From NCBI GenBank assembly GCA_035555315.1, contig DATMGU010000117.1:1-64000 (forward strand): a stretch of 64,000 nucleotides of DNA, given 5' to 3'. This document shows, piece by piece, positions 1-8,400 of this stretch (the first letter of the stretch is position 1; every line of letters begins with the position of its first letter). Position numbers and translations under genes: made by a program. The notes beneath the pieces are model-generated. The model was not told the origin of the DNA, ran no database searches, and saw only the letters and a program-made list of their open reading frames with translations. Source of the stretch: DATMGU01 sp035555315. Its GTDB lineage: Bacteria > Pseudomonadota > Alphaproteobacteria > ATCC43930 > CGMCC-115725.

Positions 1-737
1 TTGACGCCCAGCTCCTCGCCGCAGCGGCGGATCATCGGCACCACGCCCGAGGTCGACAGGGTGATCTTGCGCTTGCTGAGCGACAGGCCCTCATTGTCCA
101 TGACGATCTTCATCGCCTTGGCGACCTCGTCGTAATTGTACAGCGGCTCGCCCATGCCCATCAGGACGATGTTGGTGAGCTGCCGGTCCTCGGCGGGCGA
201 CGGCCATTCGCCGAATGCATCGCGCGCGGTCATGACTTGGCCGACGATCTCCGACGCGGTCAGGTTGCGCACCAGGCGCTGGGTCCCGGTATGGCAGAAC
301 TTGCAGGTGAGTGTGCAGCCGACCTGGCTCGACACGCATAGCGTGCCGCGATCCTCCTCCGGAATATGGACCGTCTCGACTTCCTGCCCATCCGGAAAGC
401 GCAGCAGCCATTTGCGCGTGCCATCGATGCTTTTGAGATCGCGGGAAATATCCGGCCGACGCACCACGTAGCGCTCGGCCAGGGTCGCGCGGAAGGTCTT
501 CGCCAGCGTGGTCATCGCCGCGAAATCGGTGGCGCCGCGGTTGTAGATCCAGTGCCATAATTGGTTGGCGCGGAACCGCTCGGCACCGATCGTCGCCAGT
601 TCGGCGGCCAGCTCCGCGCGGCTGAGGCCGACGAGGTCGCGTCGCGCGTCAGCCGATGCGGCCATACCCATCTGGTCGGCCATACCCATCTGGTCGGGCG
701 TCGCCGAAGCCTCGCCCGTCATGTCTGAAATCGCCAT
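1..737 (-). CDS. rlmN: 23S rRNA (adenine2503-C2)-methyltransferase RlmN (3' part beyond the window)
   Basis: Radical-SAM enzyme that methylates C2 of A2503 in 23S rRNA, and A37 of some tRNAs in homologues. Only the first 245 codons are present; the gene runs off the left edge. The radical-SAM cluster motif C141-x3-C145-x2-C148 is visible (CTLTCKFC), followed by GMGEP around 194-198, both typical of RlmN. The N-terminal HhH-like region (about 30-90) has the usual WHWIYNRGA motif. ATG 737 is the first good start. Residues 16-21 and 22-26 are a tandem QMGMA(D) duplication, an 18-bp direct repeat, so the true start could lie just downstream of it. The next gene on the same strand, upstream, is an IalB protein. 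Confidence 0.95.
   Translation of the reverse strand, partial: MAISDMTGEASATPDQMGMADQMGMAASADARRDLVGLSRAELAAELATIGAERFRANQLWHWIYNRGATDFAAMTTLAKTFRATLAERYVVRRPDISRDLKSIDGTRKWLLRFPDGQEVETVHIPEEDRGTLCVSSQVGCTLTCKFCHTGTQRLVRNLTASEIVGQVMTARDAFGEWPSPAEDRQLTNIVLMGMGEPLYNYDEVAKAMKIVMDNEGLSLSKRKITLSTSGVVPMIRRCGEELGV
663..697. repeat. 18-bp tandem duplication inside the rlmN 5' end
   Basis: The unit CATACCCATCTGGTCGGC (663-680) is followed immediately by 17 of its 18 bases (681-697). It keeps the rlmN frame and adds six residues to a poorly conserved N-terminus. Confidence 0.8.
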
Positions 738-813
738 CGATCTGGCCGCTCGTTCTGCCGTCAAACCGCTGATATAGGGCCGACCGAGCCGCTACGCAAA
801 GAAAACCCGCAGC

Positions 814-1434
814 TTAACGCTTGACCTTGCAGGCCTTGTCGATCTGCGCCAGGGCGTCCTTGAAACCGTCCAGCATGTAGGTATCCAGCGTCGCGGCGCC
901 GTGCTGCGACTTGCCTTTGACGACTAGCTGCCGGCCCTTCAGCATGGCGCTGACGATCGCCCGGTCGGTATCGGCATCGCGCGCCCAGGCGGTTTCCTTG
1001 TCGGTGAAGAACGTGAAATCCTGCTTGTCGATCGCGACCGTCACATCGGCCTTGGCCATATAATCGTAGCCCGCCTCGATGCTGACGACGTTGGTCGCCT
1101 GGTCGGCGGTGCGGTGAGTGACCAGCAGATGCGGCCGGCCGCGCGTCAGTTTTGCCGGGTCGGTCGCGCGTGGATCGGTCACCGCGTAGCAAACCTGCCC
1201 CCCCGCGTCGTTGACGACGAAGGCCGTCCAGCTTTTCGACGTGCCGATCTGGCGCGGCGCCGCAGAGGGCAGTGCCGGCGACGTCTTCGCCGAGGGGGCG
1301 GGGGCCGATTTGGCATCCTTCCCCGTCGCCGCCTCCGTGATATCCATTCCGGCCCCGAAAGAGAGGCCCCCGAAGGCGAGCGGCAGGGACATCCGCGCGA
1401 TGCATTTCATAAGCGTGATGAGATGAGGTGTCAT
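814..1434 (-). CDS. Invasion-associated locus B (IalB) family secreted protein
   Basis: A 206-residue protein with a hydrophobic N-terminal segment (about residues 8-30) that looks like a signal peptide. A Pro/Ala/Lys-rich linker and an IalB-like domain follow, with the family-style features SWTAFV, CYAVTDP, RGRPHLLVTHR and a C-terminal DGFKDALAQIDKAC helix. IalB-family proteins are periplasmic or surface proteins of alphaproteobacteria; the biochemical role is generally unknown. It lies just upstream of rlmN on the same strand, so co-transcription is possible. Confidence 0.85.
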   Translation of the reverse strand: MTPHLITLMKCIARMSLPLAFGGLSFGAGMDITEAATGKDAKSAPAPSAKTSPALPSAAPRQIGTSKSWTAFVVNDAGGQVCYAVTDPRATDPAKLTRGRPHLLVTHRTADQATNVVSIEAGYDYMAKADVTVAIDKQDFTFFTDKETAWARDADTDRAIVSAMLKGRQLVVKGKSQHGAATLDTYMLDGFKDALAQIDKACKVKR

Positions 1435-1519
1435 GGCGCAGCAGGATAAGAGGCGAAGCCGATCGATGCCAAGTCCACTCGGTAAAAGCCCGTCTCTTTC
1501 AGTCGATGGGGCCGATTAT

Positions 1520-1553
1520 CCTGCCTCGACGGCTTTTTTTAGGCAGGTTTTTT
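1520..1553 (+). terminator. Hairpin plus T6 tract in the gap before the ECF operon
   Basis: Seven base pairs (1520-1526 with 1541-1547, CCTGCCT/AGGCAGG), a 14-nt loop and then six T on the plus strand. No plus-strand gene ends upstream, so it could end a short unannotated RNA or antisense transcript. It sits just before the ECF promoter. Confidence 0.35.
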
Positions 1554-1563
1554 AACCGATCGA

Positions 1564-1593
1564 TGATCCAATCGGCTGGCCGTTGCGTAACCC
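1564..1593 (+). promoter_or_regulatory. Predicted autoregulated ECF (RpoE/ChrR-type) promoter
   Basis: TGATCC at 1564-1569, an 18-nt spacer and TAACCC from 1588. The -35 TGATCC with a TAA-type -10 is the signature reported for RpoE/ChrR (ECF11) promoters in Rhodobacter. It lies about 75 bp upstream of the sigma factor start, where an autoregulatory promoter is expected. Confidence 0.6.
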
Positions 1594-1666
1594 TCTCGCA
1601 GAGTTGATGACGCGGCGTGCCGTGTCGGCTTGTCCGGGATCGTGCCTATTGCCATAAATAGGGGTG

Positions 1667-2242
1667 ATGGCCGACATCACAAATCCCGACAACGCACGCG
1701 CCGTGGTCCTCGCCGAGTTGATGATGCGTGTGGCACGGTTCCGCGACAGCGCCGCCTTCGGACAATTGTTCGATGATGTGGCGCCGCGGGTGAAACGCTA
1801 TTTGCTGCGGCAGGGTTGTGACGGTGGGGTGGCGGAGGATCTGACTCAGGAGGTGATGTTGACGGTTTGGCAGCGGGCGGAAATCTTCGATCCCGGCCGA
1901 TCGACCGTCTCGACCTGGGTCTTCACGATCGCCCGCAACCGGCGGATTGATTTTCTGCGGCGGCAACGCCGGCCGGAAGTGGATTGGAACGACCCCTTGT
2001 TGATTCCGAGTGACGGGATTTCCGCCGAGGAGAAACTGCTGACCGAAGCCCGTGGCGTGGCGTTGCGCGGTGCCTTGGCCGATTTGCCGAAAGAGCAGGC
2101 TGAGTTGCTGGCGATGGCTTATTTCGACGATCGCTCGCAGAGCTGGATCGCTCAGGAACAGCGCTTGCCGCTCGGTACGGTGAAGTCGCGCTTGCGTCTC
2201 GCCTTGGCTCGTCTGCGCAAGGCGCTGGGAGACGACGCGTGA
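1667..2242 (+). CDS. rpoE: ECF RNA polymerase sigma factor, RpoE/ECF11 type
   Basis: A 191-residue group 4 sigma factor. Sigma region 2 (about 25-95) includes FGQLFDDVAPRVKRYLLRQG and DLTQEVMLTVWQRA; sigma region 4 (about 125-185) ends with the helix-turn-helix LPLGTVKSRLRLALARLRKA. In Rhodobacter and Caulobacter such factors respond to singlet oxygen and organic hydroperoxides and are held inactive by ChrR. The stop codon overlaps the chrR GTG start (GTGA), so the pair is translationally coupled. A GTG three bases upstream (1664) is an equally possible start. Confidence 0.9.
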   Translation: MADITNPDNARAVVLAELMMRVARFRDSAAFGQLFDDVAPRVKRYLLRQGCDGGVAEDLTQEVMLTVWQRAEIFDPGRSTVSTWVFTIARNRRIDFLRRQRRPEVDWNDPLLIPSDGISAEEKLLTEARGVALRGALADLPKEQAELLAMAYFDDRSQSWIAQEQRLPLGTVKSRLRLALARLRKALGDDA

Positions 2243-2904
2243 TACCGAACCGGTACCGACCCCGTCATCATCCGACCGAAGACCACTTGGTCGATTACGC
2301 CACGGGCGCTCTGGACACGCCGGTTTCGTTGCTGGTCGCCACCCACTTGACCTTGTGTCCGGGCTGTCGTCGCCACGTGGCCCTGTTGGAGGGGGTCGGT
2401 GGCGCGCTGTTGGAGGGGCTCGATCCAGCGGCGCTGGGCGCTGGCTGCCGCGCCGCGGTCATGGCGCGGCTCGGCGCGTGCGGCTCCACGATGGAGGGGG
2501 CGAAGCGTCCCGATCGGCGGGCGCTCTGCGGTCTTGAGGATATCCAGGAAGTCTTGCCCCGCCCCTTGCTGGCCTATTTGAGCGACCACGCGGCGGCGGG
2601 ACGCCCCTTCGCATGGTGCTCGCTGACGAGCGGGCTTCAGACGATCGACCTCACGCCGTGGGGGTGCCGGGCGCGGACCCGGCTGATGCGGATTAGGGCC
2701 GGCGCCACGATGCCCCGGCACAGTCATGGCGGGACCGAGATGCTGTGCATCTTGGCCGGCGGTTATTCGGACGGCAGTGGCTATTATGCGCCGGGCGATG
2801 TGTTGATCATGGATGCTGGGGCAGAACACCAGCCGGTCGCCGATCCGGGCGAGGATTGCATCTGCCTGGCGGTGACCGCGGCGCCCGGTGCTCGACCTGA
2901 CTGA
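2239..2904 (+). CDS. chrR: ChrR-family zinc-binding anti-sigma factor with cupin domain
   Basis: A 221-residue cytoplasmic anti-sigma factor. The N-terminal zinc-binding anti-sigma domain carries candidate ligands His11, His36, Cys40 and Cys43 (HLTLCPGC). The C-terminal cupin domain (about 125-215) has MPRHSHGGTEML and GDVLIMDAGAEHQPV. This matches the ChrR architecture, in which the N-terminal domain sequesters the sigma factor and the cupin domain is needed for the singlet-oxygen response. It starts at GTG 2239, overlapping the sigma gene by 4 bp. Confidence 0.9.
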   Translation: MIPNRYRPRHHPTEDHLVDYATGALDTPVSLLVATHLTLCPGCRRHVALLEGVGGALLEGLDPAALGAGCRAAVMARLGACGSTMEGAKRPDRRALCGLEDIQEVLPRPLLAYLSDHAAAGRPFAWCSLTSGLQTIDLTPWGCRARTRLMRIRAGATMPRHSHGGTEMLCILAGGYSDGSGYYAPGDVLIMDAGAEHQPVADPGEDCICLAVTAAPGARPD

Positions 2905-2912
2905 TCGGCCGG

Positions 2913-3674
2913 TCAGCCTCTCTCGGTTTTCTCCGTCGGCACCAGCGACAGCTCGTAGCCGGCGGCGCGGAACCACTCCAGACGGCGATCATGCATGCGG
3001 TCCGCCGGATTGAGCGCATAGAACGTCGTCGCGAGGTTGGTGCAGGCCCAGGGCTCGGACGATCGGACCAGGCCGTCATAGATCATGCGGTCCTCGCAAT
3101 CGCCCCAGGGCGTCGACGAAAACGACCAGAGATACAGCAGATTGGCATAGCGCAGCTTGTCGAACGCCAGGCAGCTGGGGCAGACGAAGCCGCTCCCCTG
3201 GTCCTGAAAAAAACCCTTTCCTGGACCCAGGCTCTCCCATTGATCCTCGCCGATCTCGACGCCGGTCACGGGGTTGACGTAGCGCCGCAGCGAGAATGCC
3301 CATTTCGACGTGGCGAGGATCGCCAGCAAACTCGCCAGATGCCGCTCGTCCCACCAATCGTCGTCATCCAGATAGGCGACATGCTGCGCGTTAGCCAGCA
3401 TGCTCAATCCCGACCGAAGCGAGCCGCCGAAGCGGTTGGTATAGATCCCGCCGCGCACGATCGAATTCGACATGCCGATATTCACGATGCTGCATGCGAC
3501 ATGCTCGGGCGCGTTGCGCACGAAATCGCGGATCCCGCTGTCGTCCTCACCCCGATCGACGCCGATCAGCAGATGGATTCGGCCGGCGCCGCGCTGTTCG
3601 AACACCGAGGTGATCGACCGGTAGACCGATGGTCGGCAGATGGTTTGCAAGATCACCGCGATATCGAAAGCCAA
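2913..3674 (-). CDS. GT-A-fold glycosyltransferase (family 2-like)
   Basis: A 253-residue protein with a Rossmann-like start (DIAVILQTI), a nucleotide-sugar region and an acidic metal-binding motif in YLDDDDWWDE (D103-D106), typical of GT2 transferases. The C-terminal half has CPSCLAF and a tryptophan-rich acceptor region (STPWGDCEDRMI). No membrane segment is seen, so it is probably soluble or peripheral. The start is TTG at 3674, chosen for the GGAG ribosome-binding site 7 nt upstream. Donor and acceptor cannot be inferred. It converges on chrR with only 8 bp between stops. Confidence 0.75.
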   Translation of the reverse strand: MAFDIAVILQTICRPSVYRSITSVFEQRGAGRIHLLIGVDRGEDDSGIRDFVRNAPEHVACSIVNIGMSNSIVRGGIYTNRFGGSLRSGLSMLANAQHVAYLDDDDWWDERHLASLLAILATSKWAFSLRRYVNPVTGVEIGEDQWESLGPGKGFFQDQGSGFVCPSCLAFDKLRYANLLYLWSFSSTPWGDCEDRMIYDGLVRSSEPWACTNLATTFYALNPADRMHDRRLEWFRAAGYELSLVPTEKTERG

Positions 3675-3990
3675 GGTTGCGCTCCGTCGTGAACGGCGAT
3701 CGCCGGGCAGGTGCCAGTGATCGCCGCGACCATCATGAACACGGTCTCATGCCGGGTGACGCGAGGGCAAGGGGCGGCCGGCGAGTTGGCCGTGTCGGGG
3801 CTGGTCGCCGCGACTCCACATGTTGTGTGAAGTTTTTTATTTCTCGCAATCATTGGTGGCTTAGCGGGATTTTTTCAGCTAGCGTCTGAGTCGTCTTACG
3901 CTTTCGGCAACATGGTATCGACGCATTTGCGCCCAGCACCACCCGATCGCCCTACCCGCCCGCTCTGCCGCTTCATGCTGCCGAGATCAG

Positions 3991-4022
3991 ACGCCTCACC
4001 GCCCCGCGGTGGGGCGTTTTTT
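3991..4022 (+). terminator. Strong intrinsic terminator upstream of phoH
   Basis: A 12-bp stem (3991-4002 with 4006-4017, one G-T pair), a CCC loop and a T6 run. No plus-strand gene lies between chrR (ends 2904) and this terminator. It therefore ends either a small RNA or a leader transcript. Confidence 0.75.
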
Positions 4023-4064
4023 GTTTCCGCTTCCGCATCTTTGTCAGGGTCATTTTTCAGTTGG

Positions 4065-4097
4065 CCGCGGAGGGACGGGGCCTCCGTCCGCGGTTTT
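4065..4097 (+). promoter_or_regulatory. Second hairpin with T4 tail in the phoH leader
   Basis: Arms CCGCGGA (4065-4071) and TCCGCGG (4087-4093) with an inner CGG/CCG stem and TTTT after it, 27 bp before the phoH start. It is terminator-like or attenuator-like. If transcription starts upstream, it would be part of the 5' leader. Confidence 0.35.
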
Positions 4098-4123
4098 GTC
4101 TCAGGCCCCCTCTAGGAGTGTTC

Positions 4124-4885
4124 ATGGCAAAACGCTCGACCCGTACCGTCCAGGCGGTGCGCACGACCGATCCCAAGATCGAGAGCCTGTTCGGCCGCGT
4201 TGGCAGTCCCGGCTGGCATCCCGTATCGGAGCCGCAGCTCGACGAGGACAGTCGAGATCAGAGTTATGTGCGCAAGGTCAGGCCGCAAAGTGACAACCAG
4301 CGGGCGCTGATGCAGGCGATCGATACGCATAATCTGACGGTCGCCCTGGGGCCGGCCGGATCGGGCAAGACCTATCTGGCGGTATCGGCCGCGGTCGAGG
4401 CGCTGGAGGAGGGGCGGATCGACCGCATCGTGCTGTCCCGCCCGGCCGTCGAAGCGGGCGAGAGCCTGGGTTTCCTACCCGGCGACATGCATGAGAAACT
4501 GGCGCCCTATCTTCGACCGCTCTACGACGCGCTGAACGAGCGGATGGGTGGTAAGCGGGTGCGTCAGCACTTGGCCGACGGGACCATCGAGATCGCTCCG
4601 ATCGCCTATATGCGGGGCCGAACCCTCAACAACGCCTTCGTGGTGATCGACGAGGCGCAGAACTGCACCTATGGCCAGATCAAGATGTTGCTGACCCGGC
4701 TCGGCTGGCATTCGACCATGGTGCTGACCGGCGACCCGGACCAGAGCGACCTGCTCGATGGTCTATCCGGCCTCGCCGACATCGGCCGCCGCCTCGACGC
4801 CGTCCCCGGCGTTGCCGTGGTCCGGCTCAACGACCGCGACATCGTCCGCCATCCGCTGGTCGCGGAAATGCTGATGGTGCTCTGA
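4124..4885 (+). CDS. phoH: PhoH-family ATPase
   Basis: A 253-residue cytoplasmic P-loop protein. Walker A GPAGSGKT is at 76-83; Walker B lies in FVVIDEAQN, and TGDPDQSDL is the family's sensor motif. PhoH-like proteins bind ATP and RNA and are linked to RNA metabolism and phosphate or stress responses. The start ATG 4124 has AGGAG 5 nt upstream. The frame stays open upstream, but that part overlaps a leader hairpin and is unlikely to be translated. Confidence 0.9.
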   Translation: MAKRSTRTVQAVRTTDPKIESLFGRVGSPGWHPVSEPQLDEDSRDQSYVRKVRPQSDNQRALMQAIDTHNLTVALGPAGSGKTYLAVSAAVEALEEGRIDRIVLSRPAVEAGESLGFLPGDMHEKLAPYLRPLYDALNERMGGKRVRQHLADGTIEIAPIAYMRGRTLNNAFVVIDEAQNCTYGQIKMLLTRLGWHSTMVLTGDPDQSDLLDGLSGLADIGRRLDAVPGVAVVRLNDRDIVRHPLVAEMLMVL

Positions 4886-4899
4886 CCGCACGGTCCAAA

Positions 4900-4927
4900 G
4901 GCGATCGCGGCATAGGCCGCGATCGCC
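4900..4927 (+). terminator. Perfect 12-bp hairpin after phoH
   Basis: Arms GGCGATCGCGGC (4900-4911) and GCCGCGATCGCC (4916-4927) with loop ATAG, 15 bp after the phoH stop. A T tract is lacking, so termination is only probable. Confidence 0.5.
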
Positions 4928-4940
4928 GATTGGGCGATGG

Positions 4941-5177
4941 TCAGCCTGCTTTTCGGCGGGGTATCAACGCTGCTCGTTCAAGCTTGGTCACCAAAATAGC
5001 TGCTCCCCACAGGATCGATCCGCAATATTTCACGACCGTGGCCGGCAGGCCGATGCCAAGTCCGAAGCCGCGAAGCGCGAGGCCGGATGAGATGATCAGG
5101 ATGCAGAGGGAAAAACGGAAGGTTATCCGATTGTGGTGGAGCGGCGGTGCCTGTGAGGATGTGCCTGCGTTCCACAA
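4941..5177 (-). pseudogene. Truncated DUF2809-like membrane protein (probable remnant)
   Basis: A 78-residue frame whose residues about 18-65 resemble the start of small DUF2809 membrane proteins: a hydrophobic helix (SLCILIISSGLALRGFGLG), then LPATVVKYCGSILWGAA. Members are normally about 120-140 residues, so the C-terminal helices are missing. The start is a TTG with no clear ribosome-binding site. I read it as a decayed gene at the island boundary; a functional short protein is the alternative. The family assignment is from pattern memory only. Confidence 0.4.
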
Positions 5178-5309
5178 TCGGGTTGGTTGGTGGGTAACAC
5201 AGAGACATCACCACAAATCTTGCCATCGGTGTGCCTCATGGAAGGCGCGCACGGTATCCGTCCCGTTTTCAATCTCGCGGGCTCGCTTGTTTGGGTAAAT
5301 CTGAGTCGA

Positions 5310-5338
5310 CCTAATCAACCCAAAATGGTTTAATTAGG
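5310..5338. repeat. AT-rich imperfect inverted repeat upstream of the nuclease gene
   Basis: Arms CCTAATCAACC (5310-5320) and GGTTTAATTAGG (5327-5338) are complementary with one bulge. The right arm with its flank includes TAATTAGGAA (5331-5340), which differs at one base from TAACTAGGAA in the 15-bp repeat at 5408-5417. It may be an operator, a promoter element or an accessory recombinase site. Confidence 0.45.
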
Positions 5339-5406
5339 AAATTGTTCGCGCGAATGGCATCATCGATCGCGACCCCTCACCCATGAGAGAATGTCGCAAT
5401 TGAGGA

Positions 5407-5421
5407 ATAACTAGGAATTAT
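5407..5421 (+). repeat. 15-bp repeat, copy A, at the start of the nuclease/STAND gene
   Basis: ATAACTAGGAATTAT. It contains the AGGA Shine-Dalgarno and the first two bases of the ATG of the nuclease gene. An exact inverted copy is at 9654-9668. The element has internal dyad symmetry, ATAA-N7-TTAT, like a tyrosine-recombinase core site. Confidence 0.7.
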
Positions 5422-8400
5422 GGCGGCTCTCCTGGATGACGTCAGATGCGGTAGGGTGGATATCTCCACCCTCAATGGCGCCGAATACCAGAAGCTTGTC
5501 TTTGAGGGACTTCTCTGCAAGCTCTTTGCCGACCCCACTGTTCTTACCGTGAAGAATTACGATCAGGGTCCGGTGGACTACGTCGTGAATGAGCCTCCCG
5601 GCTCAGGAATGCTCGGCACGAATAAGATGCACTACTTTGAATGCAAGAATTATTCTCGGACGCTGGAGCTGGATAATGTTGCCAAAATAATGGTCGTGGC
5701 TGTAGCCGACCAACCGGCCAGTGTACATGTAGTGTCTCGCACACGCCTTCAGCCACAAATTACAACCTATGCATCCAGGTTGTTTGATGTGGGAATTGCA
5801 GGCAGTCCAATTTTTAGGTCTATTGTCTTTCGTCATTGGCAGACAGATCGCCTTCTCAATTTTATCAAGACGGACTTTGGAGAAGAAGGACAGGCAGCTG
5901 AAAACGAGGGCTCTCTCCGCGTCTCGTGGTGGATAACTGCGTGTTCGTCGTTCTCCGAAACGGAGATCGCATCCTCGGATGCTCCGAGTAGGCAGATAAC
6001 CGTTCGTCGGGGCGGGTTGCTGCTCCTGACGTTGGAACTGCCGACAGACGAGGTCGGGCGTGTCGAACTGGTTGGATTTCCCGATAGCAGCTGGGCCCCT
6101 GTGGTGTCGAACGACAATGGTGGCACGACGACAAGGCGCAGCTATCTCATCGACACGGCACATCTCACGGCAGGCGAGATCTACCTTGCCAGCGTAAAGG
6201 TCGTTCGCGGTGTCACCGACATAAGAATCCCACTGGGGCAGTTCCACGTGGGTGCTTCGGAAGCCTTCCTGCCCGAGCTTCGTCCCGAGGAGGTTGAACG
6301 CTTAGCTCGCCAAATCGGTCCGTCTGGCGAGTATAGGCTTGTCCTAGTGGATGGCGAGGCTGGGGCAGGCAAGACGTACCTGATCGAAAAGGTATCGGAA
6401 GAGTTGCGCGCGAAGGCTGGTTTCGACGTGATGTGCTTCACTATCACCGAGGAAAATAGCGAAAACTTAATGGGGGCTTTGCTGCGCGGCTGTCTTACTC
6501 CACCGATCAATAGAAATAGCTTTCGGGAAGTAGCGAATGCGGTTCATAGGGCCCTTCTCCCAGAAGACGCAGAGGAACGGACCTTGGAGACTAATATCAG
6601 TCTCCTGGCTCGTGTTGCCACCCGCATGGGGCCAAGAGTCATTGTGCTGCGCGACTGTCAGCATCTTACCGACCAAGTTGCGAACCAGCTTTGGACCTTG
6701 ATCGTTGCCCTAGATGACGCCAGTTGGGGTGGCTTGCGATTTGTTCTCGAATACCGTCAACCTGAAGCGCAGCTCAACCTCGCGCTTAGATCGTTAGTAG
6801 AGAAAATAAATCTTAAAATCCGTAAGTCCTTACTGAAAAAGTCCGTACTACCGCTAAATGAGAAGCAATTTTATTCGGTGATTGGGGAGATATTTGTTCA
6901 TATAACTGAGGAGATAACACAGTGCTTCATGCAGAGAACCGGCGGTCTTCCTCTGTTTATCGATGCGTATTTGCGCCGCCTGCTGGATCGTGGTCTCATT
7001 GGCCGGAACAGCAGTGGCAAATCGCTTTTCGCCATTAGCCATCCGGCGCAAGTTCTTGCCGACACTCTTCCTGTCAATGGTCAACTCATCCTTGAAGAGC
7101 GTATCCGCACTTGGCTCCACCAAAAGTTCGGCAACGACATGGACAGCTTGGCCGTCGAGCTAGGACTATTGGCCATTGCCGAGGACAGTTCCGGTCAATT
7201 TTTCATAAGAGAGGCTCTGCAGCTTTCCCATGACCGCCTGAGAGCCATTCAAGTCGGGTTGGACGAGGGGGGCCTCGGGTATGGCCGCCCAGACGGACAA
7301 GTAGTATTCCGTCACGACCTATTCCGTGTGGCAATGATTTCAGTGGCAAAAGCTACTCCCACGTTTACCGCCCGAGCAAAGGAAGCCGCCGAAAGACTTC
7401 TTCAGCGCATTGTGACCGTGAATGAAGTCCAGATCCGATACATCAGAACAAAGATGTTCGATCTGATCGGAGACCGTGTTGCGCTGGAAGTAGAACTTCG
7501 CTTGGGGATAAGGGTGGCTCAAGGTGTGAGCGACTTTGGACGACTTGTATATTTCCTGTCCCAACTCCTGGATCTTTTGAAAGAGCGCTCGAATGTCGAA
7601 GAGCGCCTTGACCTGATGAACAGTTTGGCATGGGCGGCATGGGTGTCCGACTCCCTGTTGGTCGCACGCGAGTACTATCTTCAGTTGGCGGAGGAATCTG
7701 AGAGGAGTGCCTCCGGCGAATTCTCGATTGCGGAGGCTACTGCCACTGATGCTTATAGACGAGCCATCGGTATCGATCTTGAGCTCATGGAGCCGATAGT
7801 ATTTCTACAGAACGCGATAAGTGTATTAAAGCGGCGCCAGACGTATGTTACATTTAATTCAATAGTGAACAGGCTGGTACTTTTTTGCGCAAGATTTGGA
7901 TATCCTGGAACCGGATACCGATTCTTGGAACTGGCATTCAACTATATCGGGGATGGGGCTCGGGAAAACGAAGGTGCGGTACTTTACTCGGAGGCGGGAG
8001 CACTCTATGCGCCTTCCGAGCCGGAGACGGCCTTGTGGCTCTTTGAGCAAGGAACGAAGTTAGCAATGGACGAATGCCAGCGCTCCTATAATTTGCTGGA
8101 TACTCTCATTCTGGAAACCCTGCATCAGGGGCAGGAACTGGATCCGGAATCCTTTGGCCTCCTGTGGAGGACGTGTTCACAAAAGAGATTTTCGGAGATT
8201 CTGACCCGAGCGAGCTTGCTGCGGGGCTCGCTTTTCCTGCGACAAGGAGATTTTCGAAACGCCCATCACTGGATTAGCCGAACCGCGACAATGGTCAGGC
8301 TATACCACCTAAAGGAGTTTCAACTCGCAATACTAAATGATCTACTCCTGCTCGCCATGCTGCAGGGGGACTATGACGCAGCCAGGGGGCATCTCGCCGA

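Larger units (their letters stand above)
3675..4123. other. Intergenic region between glycosyltransferase and phoH
   Basis: 449 bp with no convincing gene. It holds a strong plus-strand terminator (3991-4022) and a second hairpin (4065-4097) in the probable phoH leader. The left part shows no coding signal; an AT-rich patch at 3830-3880 could hold a promoter. Confidence 0.6.
4886..5419. other. Intergenic region at the left edge of the accessory island
   Basis: 534 bp containing the hairpin after phoH (4900-4927), a short DUF2809-like reading frame on the minus strand (4941-5177), an AT-rich inverted repeat (5310-5338) and the 15-bp repeat at the start of the nuclease gene. Composition becomes visibly AT-richer from about 5240. 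No tRNA is seen at this boundary. Confidence 0.6.

Noticed and set aside
4930..5298. Plus-strand 122-residue frame right of phoH
   Set aside because: No motifs, no good start site, and it overlaps the more protein-like minus-strand DUF2809-like frame.
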